A model generated the notes under the pieces. It saw only the letters and a list, made by a program, of their open reading frames with translations, searched no databases and had not been told where the DNA came from. Shown piece after piece: positions 43,701 to 56,365 of a DNA stretch of 64,000 bases. The DNA is from Cheilinus undulatus (Eukaryota > Chordata > Actinopteri > Labriformes > Labridae), in the NCBI RefSeq assembly GCF_018320785.1, contig NC_054872.1:19426769-19490768 (forward strand). The letters are read 5' to 3'. The position numbers and the translations under genes were made by a program. Position 1 is the stretch's first letter, and every line of letters begins with the position of its first letter.

Positions 43701-46700
43701 CATTATCACTGGAAATGTATTCTGTCTTCTGTGTTATGACTGTTGGCAAGTCCAAAGTGTCCTCCATTTGTGCAATAGAGGACTTTGGCGACAGGCCTGA
43801 GACGGATGTTGTGTTGAGTGAAGATTCCACTGTTTCAAGATGAACAGCGTCATCAGACTTTTTGGAGTCGTTTTGTTTTTCTCCATCATCTGTCTCCATA
43901 GAGTCCATCTCTGTGCCCTGGCAAGGAGAAAATGGGATAGGATTTTCAGTGTTAGATAACTACAATGGTTCTTTGAAAAAGAACCAAGCTGACCTGAAGG
44001 CAAGAACAATGCTGGTGTTAAACTGAATTACAAGTGCCTAATGATGACAAGAATGTGCTTAACTAACATTCTTATATATAATATTTCCCCAGGTATGGTC
44101 ACAAGTAAGACTTTCTAACTTTAAGGATCACCTAAATGTGTCTGGAAGGTCCAGTCACTGGTTAATCAGTATTCCTGGCTACCATTACACCACAAAGACA
44201 AAAGAACACTCCAAGAAACTCAGAGAAAAGGTTATTGAAAAATATAAATCAGGGGATGGATAAAAAAATCGAAGGCACTTAACATCCCCCAGAGTTAAGC
44301 TAAATCAATCATCAAGAAATGGAAGGAATATGACACGTGTAAATCTGCCTAGATCAGGCCATCCTCACAAATGGAGTGATCATGCAAGAGGGAGACTGGT
44401 GAGAGAGACTACCAAGACACCTTTGACTACTCTGAAGAAGTTATAAGCTTCAGCAGCTGAGATTGGAGAGACTCTGCATACAACAACTGTTGCCCAGCTT
44501 CTTCATCAGTCAAAGCTTTATGGGAGAGTGGCAAAGAGAAAACCACTGCTGAAGAAAACTCATATCAAATCTTGACTAGAGTTCACCACAAGGCATGTGG
44601 GAGGTCAAGTTAAAGTTAGCTTTTTGGTCTGATGAGATCAAAATTGTGCTGCTGGCCAAAAAAAGATGCTATGTTTATCGGCCACCAAACACTGCACATC
44701 ACCACAAACACACTATCCCCACTGTGAAGCATGGTGGTGGCAGCATCGTGCTGTGCAGCATCGTGTGCTTCCCACTGGTTGGCCCTGAAAGGCTTGTAAA
44801 GGTAGAGGGTAAAATGGTTGGACAAAATATAGGAAATCCTGGAGGACAATCTTTTTCAGTCTGCAAAAGAACGACAGCATGGGAGAAGATTTATCTTCCA
44901 CAAGACAATGACCCGAAGCATACAGCGCATCACATCTCTGGTATATCTAGCTGCTGAGCAAATACATTTTTACAGGGCATAAAAAAGTGACCTGATGGTC
45001 AAACTCTGGTCTGATTTCAGAGTAAAAAGCAAGACAAAATGTTACAAACTAGGAGTGTAAACCAAAGGACTTAATTAAAATAAAACTGTATTGGCATCAG
45101 TTTCAGCTGAATTGTTATATTAAACAGAGGTATCAGTCCTCATTGTATTAATCAGTACATATCCAATAAATATGACTGAAATTGAGTTATATCATTAAAA
45201 CCTGTGATTTTGTTTAGCTAAATGGATTATGAATATATATTTAAACTACAAACAAAACTAGCAAATGAAGCTTTAAAATATGATAACATAAAATTACCAC
45301 CTTGTGTTAAACTTGTATTCAGCACAACTATGCATGCATATGCCTGTGAGTACCTTGTTCATTCACAATGCTTATGAGTAAGATTGCATCCTATACACAT
45401 GAAGAGATTACAGCACAAAAGCTTCATTACACAAATAAAACCATGCAACACATGTCAGAAAACAATTGAAAAATTATGAATAAAACAACAGAGTTCTTAC
45501 CAAATCTGGTAGTGGTGACAAGCAGGGAAGAATGGGTTTGAAAAAAGACATAACCTCCTCTAAAGAGATGTTGGAGCTGCCAAACTTTGTGGAGAACTCT
45601 TCAGTTTTCTGCTCCTCTGACATCTGCTTGCCCTTTCTGGGTGTGTCTGTTTTCTTCTTGGCCCTTGTTGGCTGCCGACAGGCTGGATGCTTGATGGTAT
45701 TTTGACACTGAAGGGAAGGTTGAACCTGTGTATACTGGGGTTTTGTCCTCACTGGAGAGCTGCAGGATTCACTGATCTTGTCAGGGGATTGGGATGTGCT
45801 GTTCAAGTTACATCGAAGTCTGTTTTTAGGAGAGGAGGGTAAAACTTGCTGGGAACAGGACTCTGAAAATAAAATAATTGAAAATAATTTCTGGTATTTA
45901 GTCATGTTAAATAAAAAAATAAATAAACAGAAATAAACAGCAAAAAAATAAATTCACTAGCAGCACCTTCCCACCAGCTTGCCATGGTTTGGTACAATAA
46001 AATCTGATCTTGCTTGCATTTCCACAGCCAATATCTGCCCAGCTTTGTAGTAATGCAAATGCTGGCTCTTTTAAGAAATCGGAATAATTTCCATTAGTTC
46101 AGTAATAACAGCAGCTCCTTTGGCTCCCAATTGGCTCTACATTTGGTGCCAATTGTTTTTTTTTTAATAAATGTCTATTAAACAACAAGAACAAAAATGT
46201 AAAATGGAAAGAAAGAGCTGGCTCTCAGACACCTTCTTGTTCTTAAATGATGCATCCTGATGGCTCAGAAAAAAAACTGTTCAGCTCAGTACAAACCAAG
46301 GGGCATCTTTTGTTTGTAGCACTTGAGGTGATGCTTCTCTTGACCAACCAGCAGTCTGCAGTGAGTCTCGCTCCACCCTTTAATATTGGACAGGCACGCT
46401 TGGTACCCCGAAAGAAGGGTTCCAAAAAGTATGGCAGTACAAATCAGCTAGTTTGGTACCTTTCCCAACTTTTGACAGTGGAAAGTCAAATAATTACACA
46501 CTGCACCAAAACAAACTAAACTTGACAGTCTGGTGGAAACTTGGCTGAACAATAACTGCACACAAAATATGGCTGAGTGATGCCTTACCAGGTAAGTACA
46601 ACCTGTTTGCAGGGTTTTGCTGCTGAGGTTCTACACAGGCCCACAAATCCTCTAGCAGCATGCGGATCTTTTCTGTTAACCAGGACACACAATCACAGAG

Positions 46701-49700
46701 AGTTGAAGTTTAAACTAAATCAATTGTCAGGATTATACAATTAATAAAATAATGTGCATACCTCTGTCAACTTTAGGCTCCTCTAGTACACTTGCTTGAG
46801 AAGATGTGCTCCTATAGTCTGGCAAAAAACACATTAAAAATTATGAGTAAGACATTTCTATTTTTACTTCCAAGACAAAACTGTGCTGGAGTTTACACAA
46901 ACGACTAATTAACTCAGTTGTAAAGCTAAACATTTCCTTTATCCACCTTATTCCTGGGAAGCTATGAATGTAGGGGGGAACTTGGTTGTTTTGAGGTGGA
47001 AAAAATCCTCAATTTAGAAAGTTCTGCTTCCTTTTGTAATATCAAAGATCCTGTTGAATGTAATTATAAGCTCAAAGGTATAAATTATATTTCCTGTAAC
47101 ACCCCTGTTACCTGTTGCTTCGTCCATGGTAATAATAACAACACAAAGCTAAATCTGTGATTTTAACTGTGTTTTAAACAGCTGTTCACTGTCTGAATGC
47201 ATCAGGGATGTGAATTTTTGGAACCTTATTTATCATTGATGTTAAATTTGAGATTGGCCTGTTTCTAGATTTGAGAAATTTGAGATTTAACAAACTTAAG
47301 AGGTGACAATTTAAATCATGGATATCAATATAGTTCCAACATTTCAACAGGGGTGAGTTGGTGAAATAACAATTTCACTATTACCATGCAAATACGGATA
47401 TTAAGCTAATAAAGTTAGCTAAATAAACTTGAGTACATTATCTGAGGAGATTTCTTCATTTTGTCCTTTCCAATCAAGGGAGAAGGAACGACAATATTAT
47501 CCAGATTGAGGTGTATTCAAATCTAAAAATCACACTAATAATCAGGATTAGAATCTCGTTTCTATGAAAAGTCCCGTTTAGAAGGAAAGGACTGGAAGTC
47601 GCGCCCACTTTTCATGCAAAGTATCATGGAAGGGCTAGGAATAAGGTGGATATCAGGACCCTTAAAACTCCATTTAAATACATGTATTTTTTTGTTTTAA
47701 ATCAGCTTTTCTGTTTTTACAAAAACACATATTTTACTACAACATAAACATTTATTCAAACACTTTTAATAAATGTATCTTTTACTTATTTACCTTTACT
47801 CCTCTCTCGTTCCAGTCTTATCAGTCTTGACTGTAAATAAACAGACATCATAAACAAATAACGGTAAACAAAAGGGTAGTGAGAATGTTTTGTGTAAATA
47901 TGCTATTGTTGTATTGAGCCACTACAATACCTGCAGGTCAGTAACATTTCTCTGCAGCAGCATCTTCTCCTTAGTGATTTGGGATAATTGTTGGTTTTGT
48001 ATGCAAACTGATTCTGAAAAAAAGGGACAGTTATGCAGTAACTCTTTCTAAAACCCAGATAAGCATAGTCACACAAACACAGATTCAAGACATAATTATC
48101 AGCATGAGAAAAAAAATACATAAATTAACACCAACCTTCCAATTCATGTACTTTACTTTCAAGGGTTTCCTTTCTGATGAGAGACAACAAAATGAAAGCG
48201 TTCACAGTTAATACCTTGACATGATCCCCTCAACAAACAACAAATTATGTTGCACAAGCAATTTAAATGTTGTTAAGACACAAATACACACAGCAAGAAA
48301 GACAGTCCATCATCTGACATTCAGTACACAACATCTTTAAAGCAGGTTTGAGAGCTTACATAAGAGTTGTTTCTGCCTTTTCCTCCATCAGTTTTACAAC
48401 TTGATCTGCTCGTGCCTGAGACTCCATCAGAGATGTCTGGAGAGTTAAAACATAATTTTTTATTCAGAAGCTTTTGAGTACATTTATTTTCATTTATGCA
48501 ACTTTAATAAGATTAAACAACTAATTTCTGCTCACCTGTGCTTTCAGTAAATCATTTTCAACTGCAGCCTTTTCCCTCGTCAGCTGTGCATTTTCAAGTG
48601 ACTGTGTTTCTGTCAATTCTGAGAGTTTAAAAAACTTTCAAAACTTTGAAATGTACAAATCTTAAACTTTTTTGTAATGAACAAATAATGCAACTCTGTT
48701 AAAATTAAGAACATGGAAATAAAAATTACCTTTAACGTTATTAAGCTCGTCTTCAAGCTTCTTGTTCCTGAAGAAGAGTAACAAGTTAAGTACATTTTTG
48801 TACTGCAAGGATGATACAATTAATACACAAGTATAAATTCTGTCTTACTCTGCTGTCATCTTGCTGTTTTCCTGCTTCAGAGTCTTGATCTCTTCAGACA
48901 TCTGTTCGTAAGCCTGAAGGGCACCCTGGGTAGAAAAAAGAAATACTGTGAATGTAAGCAAGGCAGGCTATATTGAGAGACAGATGTATTATCATCAACA
49001 GACAGAATATTCTAAACCTAGGAGTGTACTGAGAGAGGACATACCTTCTTTTCCTCTAGTTCAGCCTGCACAAATTCATAGTCTGCAGCCTTTTTTTCTA
49101 GAAGGAGCAATTTGATCTGCAGCTCTTCCAGCTGCTGTTGAAGCTGGGTTTTCTCCCTGTATGAAAAATAAATAAAAGCAAATATCAGCACATACAGCAT
49201 GAAAATAGTGTATATCTTAAATGCATTTCTCCCCAAAAAACAATGATGTGTCATCATGTGTAAATGATCTCTAATAGTGAAACAGTAACCTTGGGCATAA
49301 TAACAGGTATATATAATTTCAAGTCAATCAAAATCAACACCAATCAAGTGTTGGATTTATTAATCCTTACATACATTACATACTTCTGTAGGTTGTAAAA
49401 TCACTTGTATCGTTTTAGGAAGCTGCCAGGAAAACAAGGAAAGACTATCTAGTAACAGGACTGGTGCTGCTTCAAATGTTATATCCATGTTACATTTGTC
49501 TACTAAAACTATGACTAAAAATGTTCGTCAACTATCTTTTTCTTTCCATGAGGAAGATGAGACTGAAACTAGCTTAAAATAAATTTTTGGTGGTAAAACT
49601 CTAACACAGAGTAAATTTAGTTTTCATCAAGGAGACTAAAATGAGACTAAAATGTTAGCGCTGGACTGCAGGATGTTCAAATCCATGATATTCCTCCACT

Positions 49701-52700
49701 GTGCATTTGAGGTATGGCAGTGTTTTCATCATTGTGTTTTAAATAAATATTGATAGTTCATTAATATGAGTGTGTTACATTCACACCAGTGTAAAAATAT
49801 GGCTTATTAAATTAGTTCAAAAGGGAAAAACATTGGGACTACAAGTAAAGACTAATCTGTAAGGGCTTTTAAAGGTTGATTTTTGTAGATATTAATTTCC
49901 TTTCTATAAATTTCTAAATACATTGTTGCAGCCAGCCTTTTTTTATAGTATAGTGAGCAAAAAATCCAACTTTCCTTGTTTTTGTAGATGATTTTCTTAA
50001 TAAAAATAAGAATGATATAGCTAAAAATATATGTTCCCTTCAATGCAACAGTTCGTATCAAATTTGCACTACAAGTCAAATGAGATGAGGAATAAAAATA
50101 TATAGCATATTAAATTGCAGTTGCAAAATTGTGGGGGGAAAAGGAGCAATTAAGCCAATTCCCTAAAGCATTCAGACCTTATTTCTATACATTAATTTTT
50201 TTACACTATTTTACCCTTTTATTTCACATATTCCGTTTCCTGCAGTAGCCCTTTGGTACTGATGGTTGTTTACAGTTGTTGCTTCTGTTTTTAAAGGGCA
50301 CTGCAGTTCCAAATATCTAATTTAAAAACTAGTAATCACAGGAGTTAATTAATCACAGGAGGGGAAATGCAACTGAAAATGTGTGCTGATTAATCTCACT
50401 CTGATGGCATCACAGAAGTGGCTAAAGTAGCTTTGTAACTTCAATTGCACATGTAGGGATTCTGTGCTCTTAATTTGTTTCAGTTCTAAGAATAAAATCT
50501 ATATTCTACGGATTAACACAACCCTAGATTACCTGATAAGTGGACAATCATTCCTTATTCTAAACTTTTCTGTTTCAAAAACTAATGTTAAGTTTGATGT
50601 CATTCAGAAATACGTCCTTTCACATTGTTATGTTACTAGTATTTTTAAATCTATCAGTAATGCAATCTTTCTCAAATTATTGACATAAGCTATGTGATTA
50701 ACTTTAATCAATTAAATACAAACCCAATAATTAATTAGATTATTTTACTATAATGGCTTACAGCACTTTTGAAAACATTAGATTTATCACTGCTACCTGT
50801 TTCTTTGTTTGTTTGTTTGTTTGTTATTTGTTTGAAATACTATTAATGCATTTTAACATGTTTTGGTCTTTGAATATGAAAGGCTGACCTTACATATCAT
50901 ACACATTATATTACGTATATTAGATTTAGATTTAATTTATTATTATTTCATCGTGCCATACACCAAAAGAGGTGCCCAGCCCTCACAGGCTTACAAAACA
51001 CTAAAATACAAAATCAGAGCAATCAAGCAAAGATGAGAGCAACTCATTACAGTACATATCAGACAGGAACAAATCAAGTGTTGACAAAATGTTGCTCATT
51101 AGCAATTAGACTTTACACTTGTTATTAGACAGCAGCTTTAGTCAAATATAAAGTGTCCTCTTATGCTGTTGAAAAGCATTCAGCACAAACTGTGCAAGTT
51201 GAAACACTTGGTGTGTAAACAAAAATTTGAGTCTTTCTTCATCAGACATAGGAAACAAATCAGGACACTCTGCAGGCATTTTACAGAAAAGCTGACATCT
51301 TAGATTGTGATACAGAGGACAACAGAATTAAAAAGTGCATTTCATTTTCAACTTCACCCAAATCACACAACACACACGTTTGCTCCTCCTCAGGTACAAG
51401 CATGGAAGCAACCTGTTTCCAGAGCAAGAGGAAGGATGCCACATCTGAGCTGAGCACAGACAGATCTGTGAGCCCTAGTTAGGTTTAGAGTAACATAAAG
51501 CTCTGGACTGTAAACTCTTTTAACCAGATTATAAGTGCTTAATTTAGGTTTACATAAAATTTCCTCAGCCCAATTTTGTTTATACTTCTCAAAAAGTATT
51601 GATTTGATTTGGTTGACATGACACCTTAATTTATTCCTATATATATATACTGGAGACCAGCCTAATCAAAAATTTTTGCTACTTCTCTTGCCCAGGTGTA
51701 ACTACTGGACATGTCCCAGTTAATTATTTGTTTAGTCAGTCTGCTATCTGGCATATTGATCAATCTATTCCAAAGCCACACCATGTCACCCATATGTCTC
51801 ACTGCATAAGTTTCCCAACCCATATCACCGTTGAATGCAAGTTTTGGGGCATTTTTATGTACGCCCAGAAAGCAGCGAATAGCTCTATTCTGAACTGCTT
51901 CACATCTGGATAGACTATGGTAACCCCAAACCCCTGCACCATAGTCTAATATAGGACAAACACAGGATTTATACAGCTGTGTGTACCTTTTATAGCCAAG
52001 ATCATGACAAAGTTTAACTTTATTAAGGACAGCTCCCAGAGCTCTACCTGCAGATTCTGATAAAAGTTTAACTCCTTCTACACATGTAAGATGTTCATCA
52101 ATAGTTAATCCTAGATACTTGTAATTTTCAGTAAATAAAAGCGGAGTAGAACCAAAACACAATTCAGACTAAGTTTGTGAATGCCCCTTCTTCTTGAAAT
52201 GCATAATCTGAGTTTTATCTCTATTTATCTTTAATCTCCATTTACTGCACCAACAGTAAACACTATTTAACAGATTCTGAAGGTCATTTTCAGTCTCTGC
52301 AAGGAGAACTATATCATCTCCATACAGCAGGGTGGCTACCTTTAGCTCACCTACTTGAACATCAGTTGCTCTTTGTTTAATTTAGGTGATCAAATAATTT
52401 AAATAGTTTGCAAACAGTGCAGGAGAGAGCACATCACCCTGTTTTACACCAAAAGGTGTTGAGGACCAACCTGTTCTATAATCATTTACCTGCACACAAG
52501 ATACTGGGTTTGGTAGATAGCTTTTAGAGAATTATAAAATTTTCCATCAATACTTACATTTAATAATTTGAAATTGAGAAGCTCATGATCAATACAGTCG
52601 AAGGCTTTCTGAAAATCTATAAAACAACAAAATGTAGACCTCCCATCTTGTATTCTAGCACAGACTATTGTGGATAAAGAATTTATGTGATCAATACAGC

Positions 52701-54522
52701 TCTTTCTTTTGGAATCCATTCTGTTCTTCTGCCAACAAATCAGATGCTTTTAAATAACAGTACAACCTCTCATTAAGAACACTAGAGTAAAGTTTATAAA
52801 CACAACTGAGGAGACTAATAATTCAAAGGAACTCTCGGGTCATTATTTTGGGACTTGGGGATAGGCTAATAATAGATTTAAGCCAAAAGGAGGGAACCAG
52901 GCAATACTCAAAGCAAAGATTAAAAAGAACTGGAAATAGGGAAGGTAATTTTAATAGTTCATTTGACAAGTTATCAAAACCAGTAGCTTTCTTTGATTTA
53001 AATCCTTCAATTGCCCTTTTCACTTCTCCCTAAGTGATATGAGAATTTAAGTACTGGTTAAAGGGGTAAGAATTATGTTGCATGGAAGCCTCTATGTTAT
53101 TTTTGAGATCCACCACCTTTTTAAAATAAGTGTCATCCCACTCAACTGAGCCACAACTTCCAGAAAATAAAGAACCAAAATCAGTTTCCCACTTTTTTAG
53201 CACAGATTCAGTCTAAAAAAAAAAGAAGTTCCATTTTCCAAAACTAGTTCCATTGGTACCTTTTTGATTTTCCTGGGACCCAAATTATTTATCATTTTCC
53301 AGAACAACTGAGGATTCTCTGTTCGCAAACGCTCTATTTTTAATGCTGGCCCCCTCTGATATTTTCTCTTACAAGCTTGAAGTTTTTTTTTTTCTTTTTA
53401 TCAAATAAGTGCTTTTTGGTCTTAAACTCATATTTAAATTCCTGCTTTCTCATATCCGTACAATCACACATAAGAAATCTTTTCTCTGCCATGCTCATCT
53501 CCTCCCACAACATTTTCAGTTGACTGTTCCAATAAGGCTTGTTCTTTCTGACACCACATCTCCTATTAGTAAAAGAACTTTTGCCAGTCTCCATAGCATC
53601 ATTTACAAGTTTACAAAATTCATCATACCATCTATCAATTTCTCCTTGATGTTTAAGTTGAGAATGCTTATCTACAAGTTCCGTAATCGCAATTTGGCAC
53701 ACGTCAGAGTGTTGTGGCTTTTCTTTCACTACAGCATTATCTGTAATTATAAAGTCAGCAGTAGTGTCTCCTCCTGCTTGAAAAGTCAGAATCAACAAAG
53801 AGTGATCTAGTGCTTTACAGCGATCACCCAATGAATTGAAACAGCTCATAAACACATTTATGAGTATTTATACCTAGGTTAACTTATCTCGCTCAATTTT
53901 TCAAGTTTCACGGTGGCATACACACATAAACAACATACTTAAGACACAAAGCGAATCAAAAACAATGACATTTTGCACCCATATATTCAAGCCCTTCAAT
54001 CAGCTAGCCGATATCCACAACCTGCTCCAAGCTCTAGAGAAAGGATCTTTTACCACCAGCATCCTAAAAGTTCACCAGTTTGGTTTATATGTGACGAGAC
54101 GAAGTCCTGATGATAACCAACACAGAACAATTTAAGTATGTGCTGGTATGTGAGCAGATGTATTACCATGGTAACCTATTCTTTAACACTCACGCTGAGA
54201 CAGCAATCTCCTGTTTCAGTGCCAGAAAAGACGACACATACTCGTTCAGGCTCTGTGGGAAAAGACAGGACAAAACAAACGCAAATGTTAACCCGAGGAT
54301 GACCAACATATTCATTTTAGTTGAAAAAATAAAACGTGAATTATTAGACATGAACACAGACTGATCGGAGAGAGTTTAAAAGAAAAGATTAATACTTTTT
54401 ACTGACTCTTCTGAGCCAGAAAATGATCTGACCTGGTGTAAAACAGAGCAGTTTTGACAGTTCCCAATAGTCGCGTCCGCGGCGATGGCCACCGTTTTGG
54501 ACTGGCTGTCTCCTGGCATCAT
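37315..54522 (-). CDS. ice1: Interactor of little elongation complex ELL subunit 1, 20 coding exons
   Basis: ICE1 (KIAA0947) is the scaffold of the little elongation complex (ELL, ICE2, ZC3H8), which supports Pol II transcription of snRNA genes. Exons, high to low: 54522-54433, 54252-54194, 49156-49045, 48925-48849, 48767-48730, 48618-48536, 48436-48360, 48173-48136, 48013-47931, 47830-47794, 46818-46762, 46672-46589, 45862-45501, 43917-41497, 40770-40602, 39778-39618, 38778-38588, 38466-38366, 38266-38168, 37496-37315. The sum is 4,521 nt (1,506 aa plus stop), in frame throughout. The start MMPGDSQSK resembles the mammalian N-terminus. Residues about 30-240 form a coiled coil, then comes a long disordered Ser/Thr/Pro-rich middle, then a conserved helical C-terminal region from about residue 1207. 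It is shorter than the roughly 2,270 aa I recall for human ICE1, mostly in the disordered part. Intron 2 holds a 3-kb LINE, and a short coiled-coil exon seen in mammals was not found there. Confidence 0.92.
37569..37874. mobile_element. Fold-back MITE in ice1 intron 19
   Basis: About 90 bases at each end are inverse complements with roughly 80-85% identity (AAATTTGGGTTTGGTAGATT ... against inverse AAATTTGTGTTTGGCAGCTT ..., sharing CTGTTGGAAAGCCTG). Such long inverted arms fold into a hairpin. A truncated relative is at 60579-60765. Confidence 0.65.
41497..43917 (-). CDS. ice1: ice1 exon 14: large exon encoding the disordered middle
   Basis: A single 2,421-nt open exon (807 codons, about residues 400-1206). 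It is entered by CCAG|GGCACAGAGATGG and left at TTCG|GTGAGT. The product is rich in Ser, Thr, Glu and Pro. Only its last part looks conserved: proline-rich [33 protein letters not shown], the block around [20 protein letters not shown], and [20 protein letters not shown]. Several plus-strand frames and other minus frames overlap it and are shadows. The open frame runs on past the donor to 41356, but that extension is intron. Confidence 0.93.
44085..44955 (+). mobile_element. Tc1-like transposon relic upstream of ice1 exon 14
   Basis: Plus-strand transposase text with many breaks: TTTTGGTCTGATGAGATCAA (the WSDE region), GTGAAGCATGGTGGTGGCAG, ACAAGACAATGACCCGAAGC (the DND catalytic region). It sits in ice1 intron 13, antisense to the gene. 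The 120-codon frame at 44595 is part of it. Confidence 0.75.
45501..45862 (-). CDS. ice1: ice1 exon 13: linker ending in a conserved FFKP/LSPLP motif
   Basis: A 362-nt exon starting [10 protein letters not shown] and ending [23 protein letters not shown]. The end resembles the mammalian IDFFKLPPPLLSP segment. In between are Lys/Arg-rich stretches ([14 protein letters not shown]) that could be nuclear localisation signals. The donor is TTG|GTAAGA. Confidence 0.88.
46589..54522 (-). CDS. ice1: ice1 exons 1-12: N-terminal coiled-coil region
   Basis: Exon 1 (54522-54433) encodes [20 protein letters not shown] and a CQNCSVLHQ motif like the Cys pair near the mammalian N-terminus. Exon 2 gives [17 protein letters not shown]. 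Exons 3-10 are short (37-112 nt) and rich in Glu, Lys, Gln and Leu, for example [20 protein letters not shown], a typical coiled coil. Exon 12 encodes [15 protein letters not shown], which aligns with the mammalian KVKLLLKELW segment. In human ICE1 this N-terminal part is associated with ELL binding and nuclear-body localisation (recalled). Confidence 0.88.
49490..49720. mobile_element. Piece of the hAT MITE family of 14.5 kb
   Basis: TCTACTAAAACTATGACTAA ... TTTTCATCAAGGAGACTAAA ... CATGATATTCCTCCACTGTG matches the right half of 14501-15041 in the inverse direction; the other half is missing. In ice1 intron 2. Confidence 0.55.
50804..50825. repeat. (TTTG)n microsatellite
   Basis: Short tandem TTTG run. 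Confidence 0.85.
50930..53870 (-). mobile_element. 5'-truncated LINE in ice1 intron 2
   Basis: About 3 kb of a non-LTR retrotransposon in the same orientation as ice1. From 5' to 3': the endonuclease end (DHSLLIL; 53340-53855), an RT N-terminal piece ([18 protein letters not shown], 52.9-53.0 kb), FIDFQKAFD (52597-52623), the catalytic YGDD (52313-52324), [11 protein letters not shown] and the thumb/C-terminal region through 51662. Stops and frameshifts separate these blocks, so it cannot make an intact protein. The LINE clade is not certain. Confidence 0.8.
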
Positions 54523-54720
54523 GGTAAGACATAAAAAACAAATCAACAAAATGCTTACTTCTTCACAAATAACAAAAATAAAGCCCACATCTCGATTACG
54601 CAAATTCCAGACAGCTTCAAAACAACTTCACATTTTCGTGTCTCCCACGTTGACGAAGGACCCAGTCAGGACCCAACAGGGTAGCTCTGGGAAATGCCGG
54701 TACACAAAATAACACAAAAT
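54523..54720 (-). promoter_or_regulatory. Probable ice1 5' UTR / promoter
   Basis: Sequence immediately upstream of the ice1 start. Exon 1 and its flank contain several CpGs (for example GTCGCGTCCGCGG near 54,471), which fits a TATA-less promoter. No specific factor site can be claimed. Confidence 0.3.
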
Positions 54721-56365
54721 TTTCTACATGGCAGTCTTATAGAAGAACTGAAAGTACTGAATTAGTTGTGAGTATGAGTGGACTTCAAAAGTGTATTCGT
54801 TTATTTTACAGTGATAGAAAAATAATGTTTTTGTTTAATGAGATTTTTCTTCAGGCAAGGTACAATGGCTGATGGGGGCGTTAACGTCATAACGTCCCTA
54901 AAAAACGTGACTCATTTCCAGCCCGCAGTGTTTTGCCCAGCACTGCAGAGACTTTTAAAACCAAACCCGCAGAGCTCTGTAGTCGGGGTTTAGCAGACTC
55001 TTGCAACGAAAAAGTCGCGAGACCGTAAACACTGTATTCCAAGTTAAAAAATATTAGTTTGACGTCATATACGACAACTGTTAATTTGTTTCCTCTTCTT
55101 TTAGATCCACCTATTATTGTCATTGTCACTCTGTTTACTTTGGTTTCATCAAATCCCTGGCGCGTTGTTATTTGTCTGTCCGGTGTTCATCCCTATTTTT
55201 GTTTCATATCCCTGCTTTGTAAACCGAAATTTTAAAGCCTTATAAAACGCACCGCTGAGACTTCAAGACTGAACATGTTGATAATAAGCTGTTGTGTATT
55301 TCATGGGCACCTCAAAATATTACGAAGTACATCGGTAAGTTATTAAAGAATGTTTTAAGCTTTAATGGGAATTTGATGATTTTGGTATATTCCACATTAT
55401 TACTCTGGCTATGTTCATTTGCATAAATGAAAGCGTAATGTTTTTTGGAATTTATTCAAAGGCCACACACACCTTATTATTTCACTGGTTACAACCAGTG
55501 GAAAAAAAAACAACAAAAGCAATATTAAAGATTTTTAAATGAAAAAAAAGTATCTCAATCCTTTGTCACATGTTGCCAGAGTCCCTGAAGAATCATGGGA
55601 ATGCAAAAAAACTAAACTAAACTAAATAAATAAATAAACTGTAGAATCACTTGAATTTAATCTACAAATCTTTCTTTTGAGTGTTACGTCATGGTAAAGG
55701 TTCGTTTTAGCAACCATGAATTTGCAAAAAGAAAAAAAAGAGAAACCATTATAAAAAACATGACATCTTAAGAGAGATTCCTTTGAATATTGATCATTCT
55801 GTTTGCAGCAAAATTAAATGAATAGGCCACTGTTTCACATCAGAAGTGAGGAATTGTATTCGACAAAGGCAAACAAAATACCGCTAGAGAAACACCAGTG
55901 ACAGTAAATCCAACATTTCCTTCTCTTCAATTGTATTTACTAGATTAATTTGGATGTCACAACATAAAAAAGATTTAAAACAGTGTCATCCCATTTAGTG
56001 AATGGCTGGGAGAAATAACCAAAACAGCTAATTACAAGCAATTAATTTTTGTATTGAAAAATAGACAAGATGTATTCAGGAAAATAGGGGGCCCTTTTAA
56101 TGAATACACCCAGTGGCTAAGAAGAAGTGGACATTGTTATACGATTATAAAGGTATGTAATGCATGTGAATGTGAATGTAATGTAAGTCAAGATACCTTT
56201 GTGCTAAAGGTTACAAAGCCAATTGTGATATGATATGGCCTCTGAGAACAGCCACAAACTAAGGAAAACCCAAGGAGGGTTGGGGGAAGAGGAGGGGGGA
56301 AGGGGAAAAAAATTAAAAGTACCACACCACAAACTAAGAAAAAACAAACAACAGTTAGTACATCA
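54721..56365. other. Intergenic, no gene recognised
   Basis: AT-rich sequence upstream of ice1. A GC-richer patch with CpGs lies at 54,870-55,030 (GCGTTAACGTCATAACGTCC). Its frames lack family similarity. Confidence 0.4.

Noticed and set aside
41558-43843. Several plus-strand frames of 60-160 codons
   Set aside because: They overlap the ice1 large exon in antisense and show no family similarity; shadows of coding sequence.
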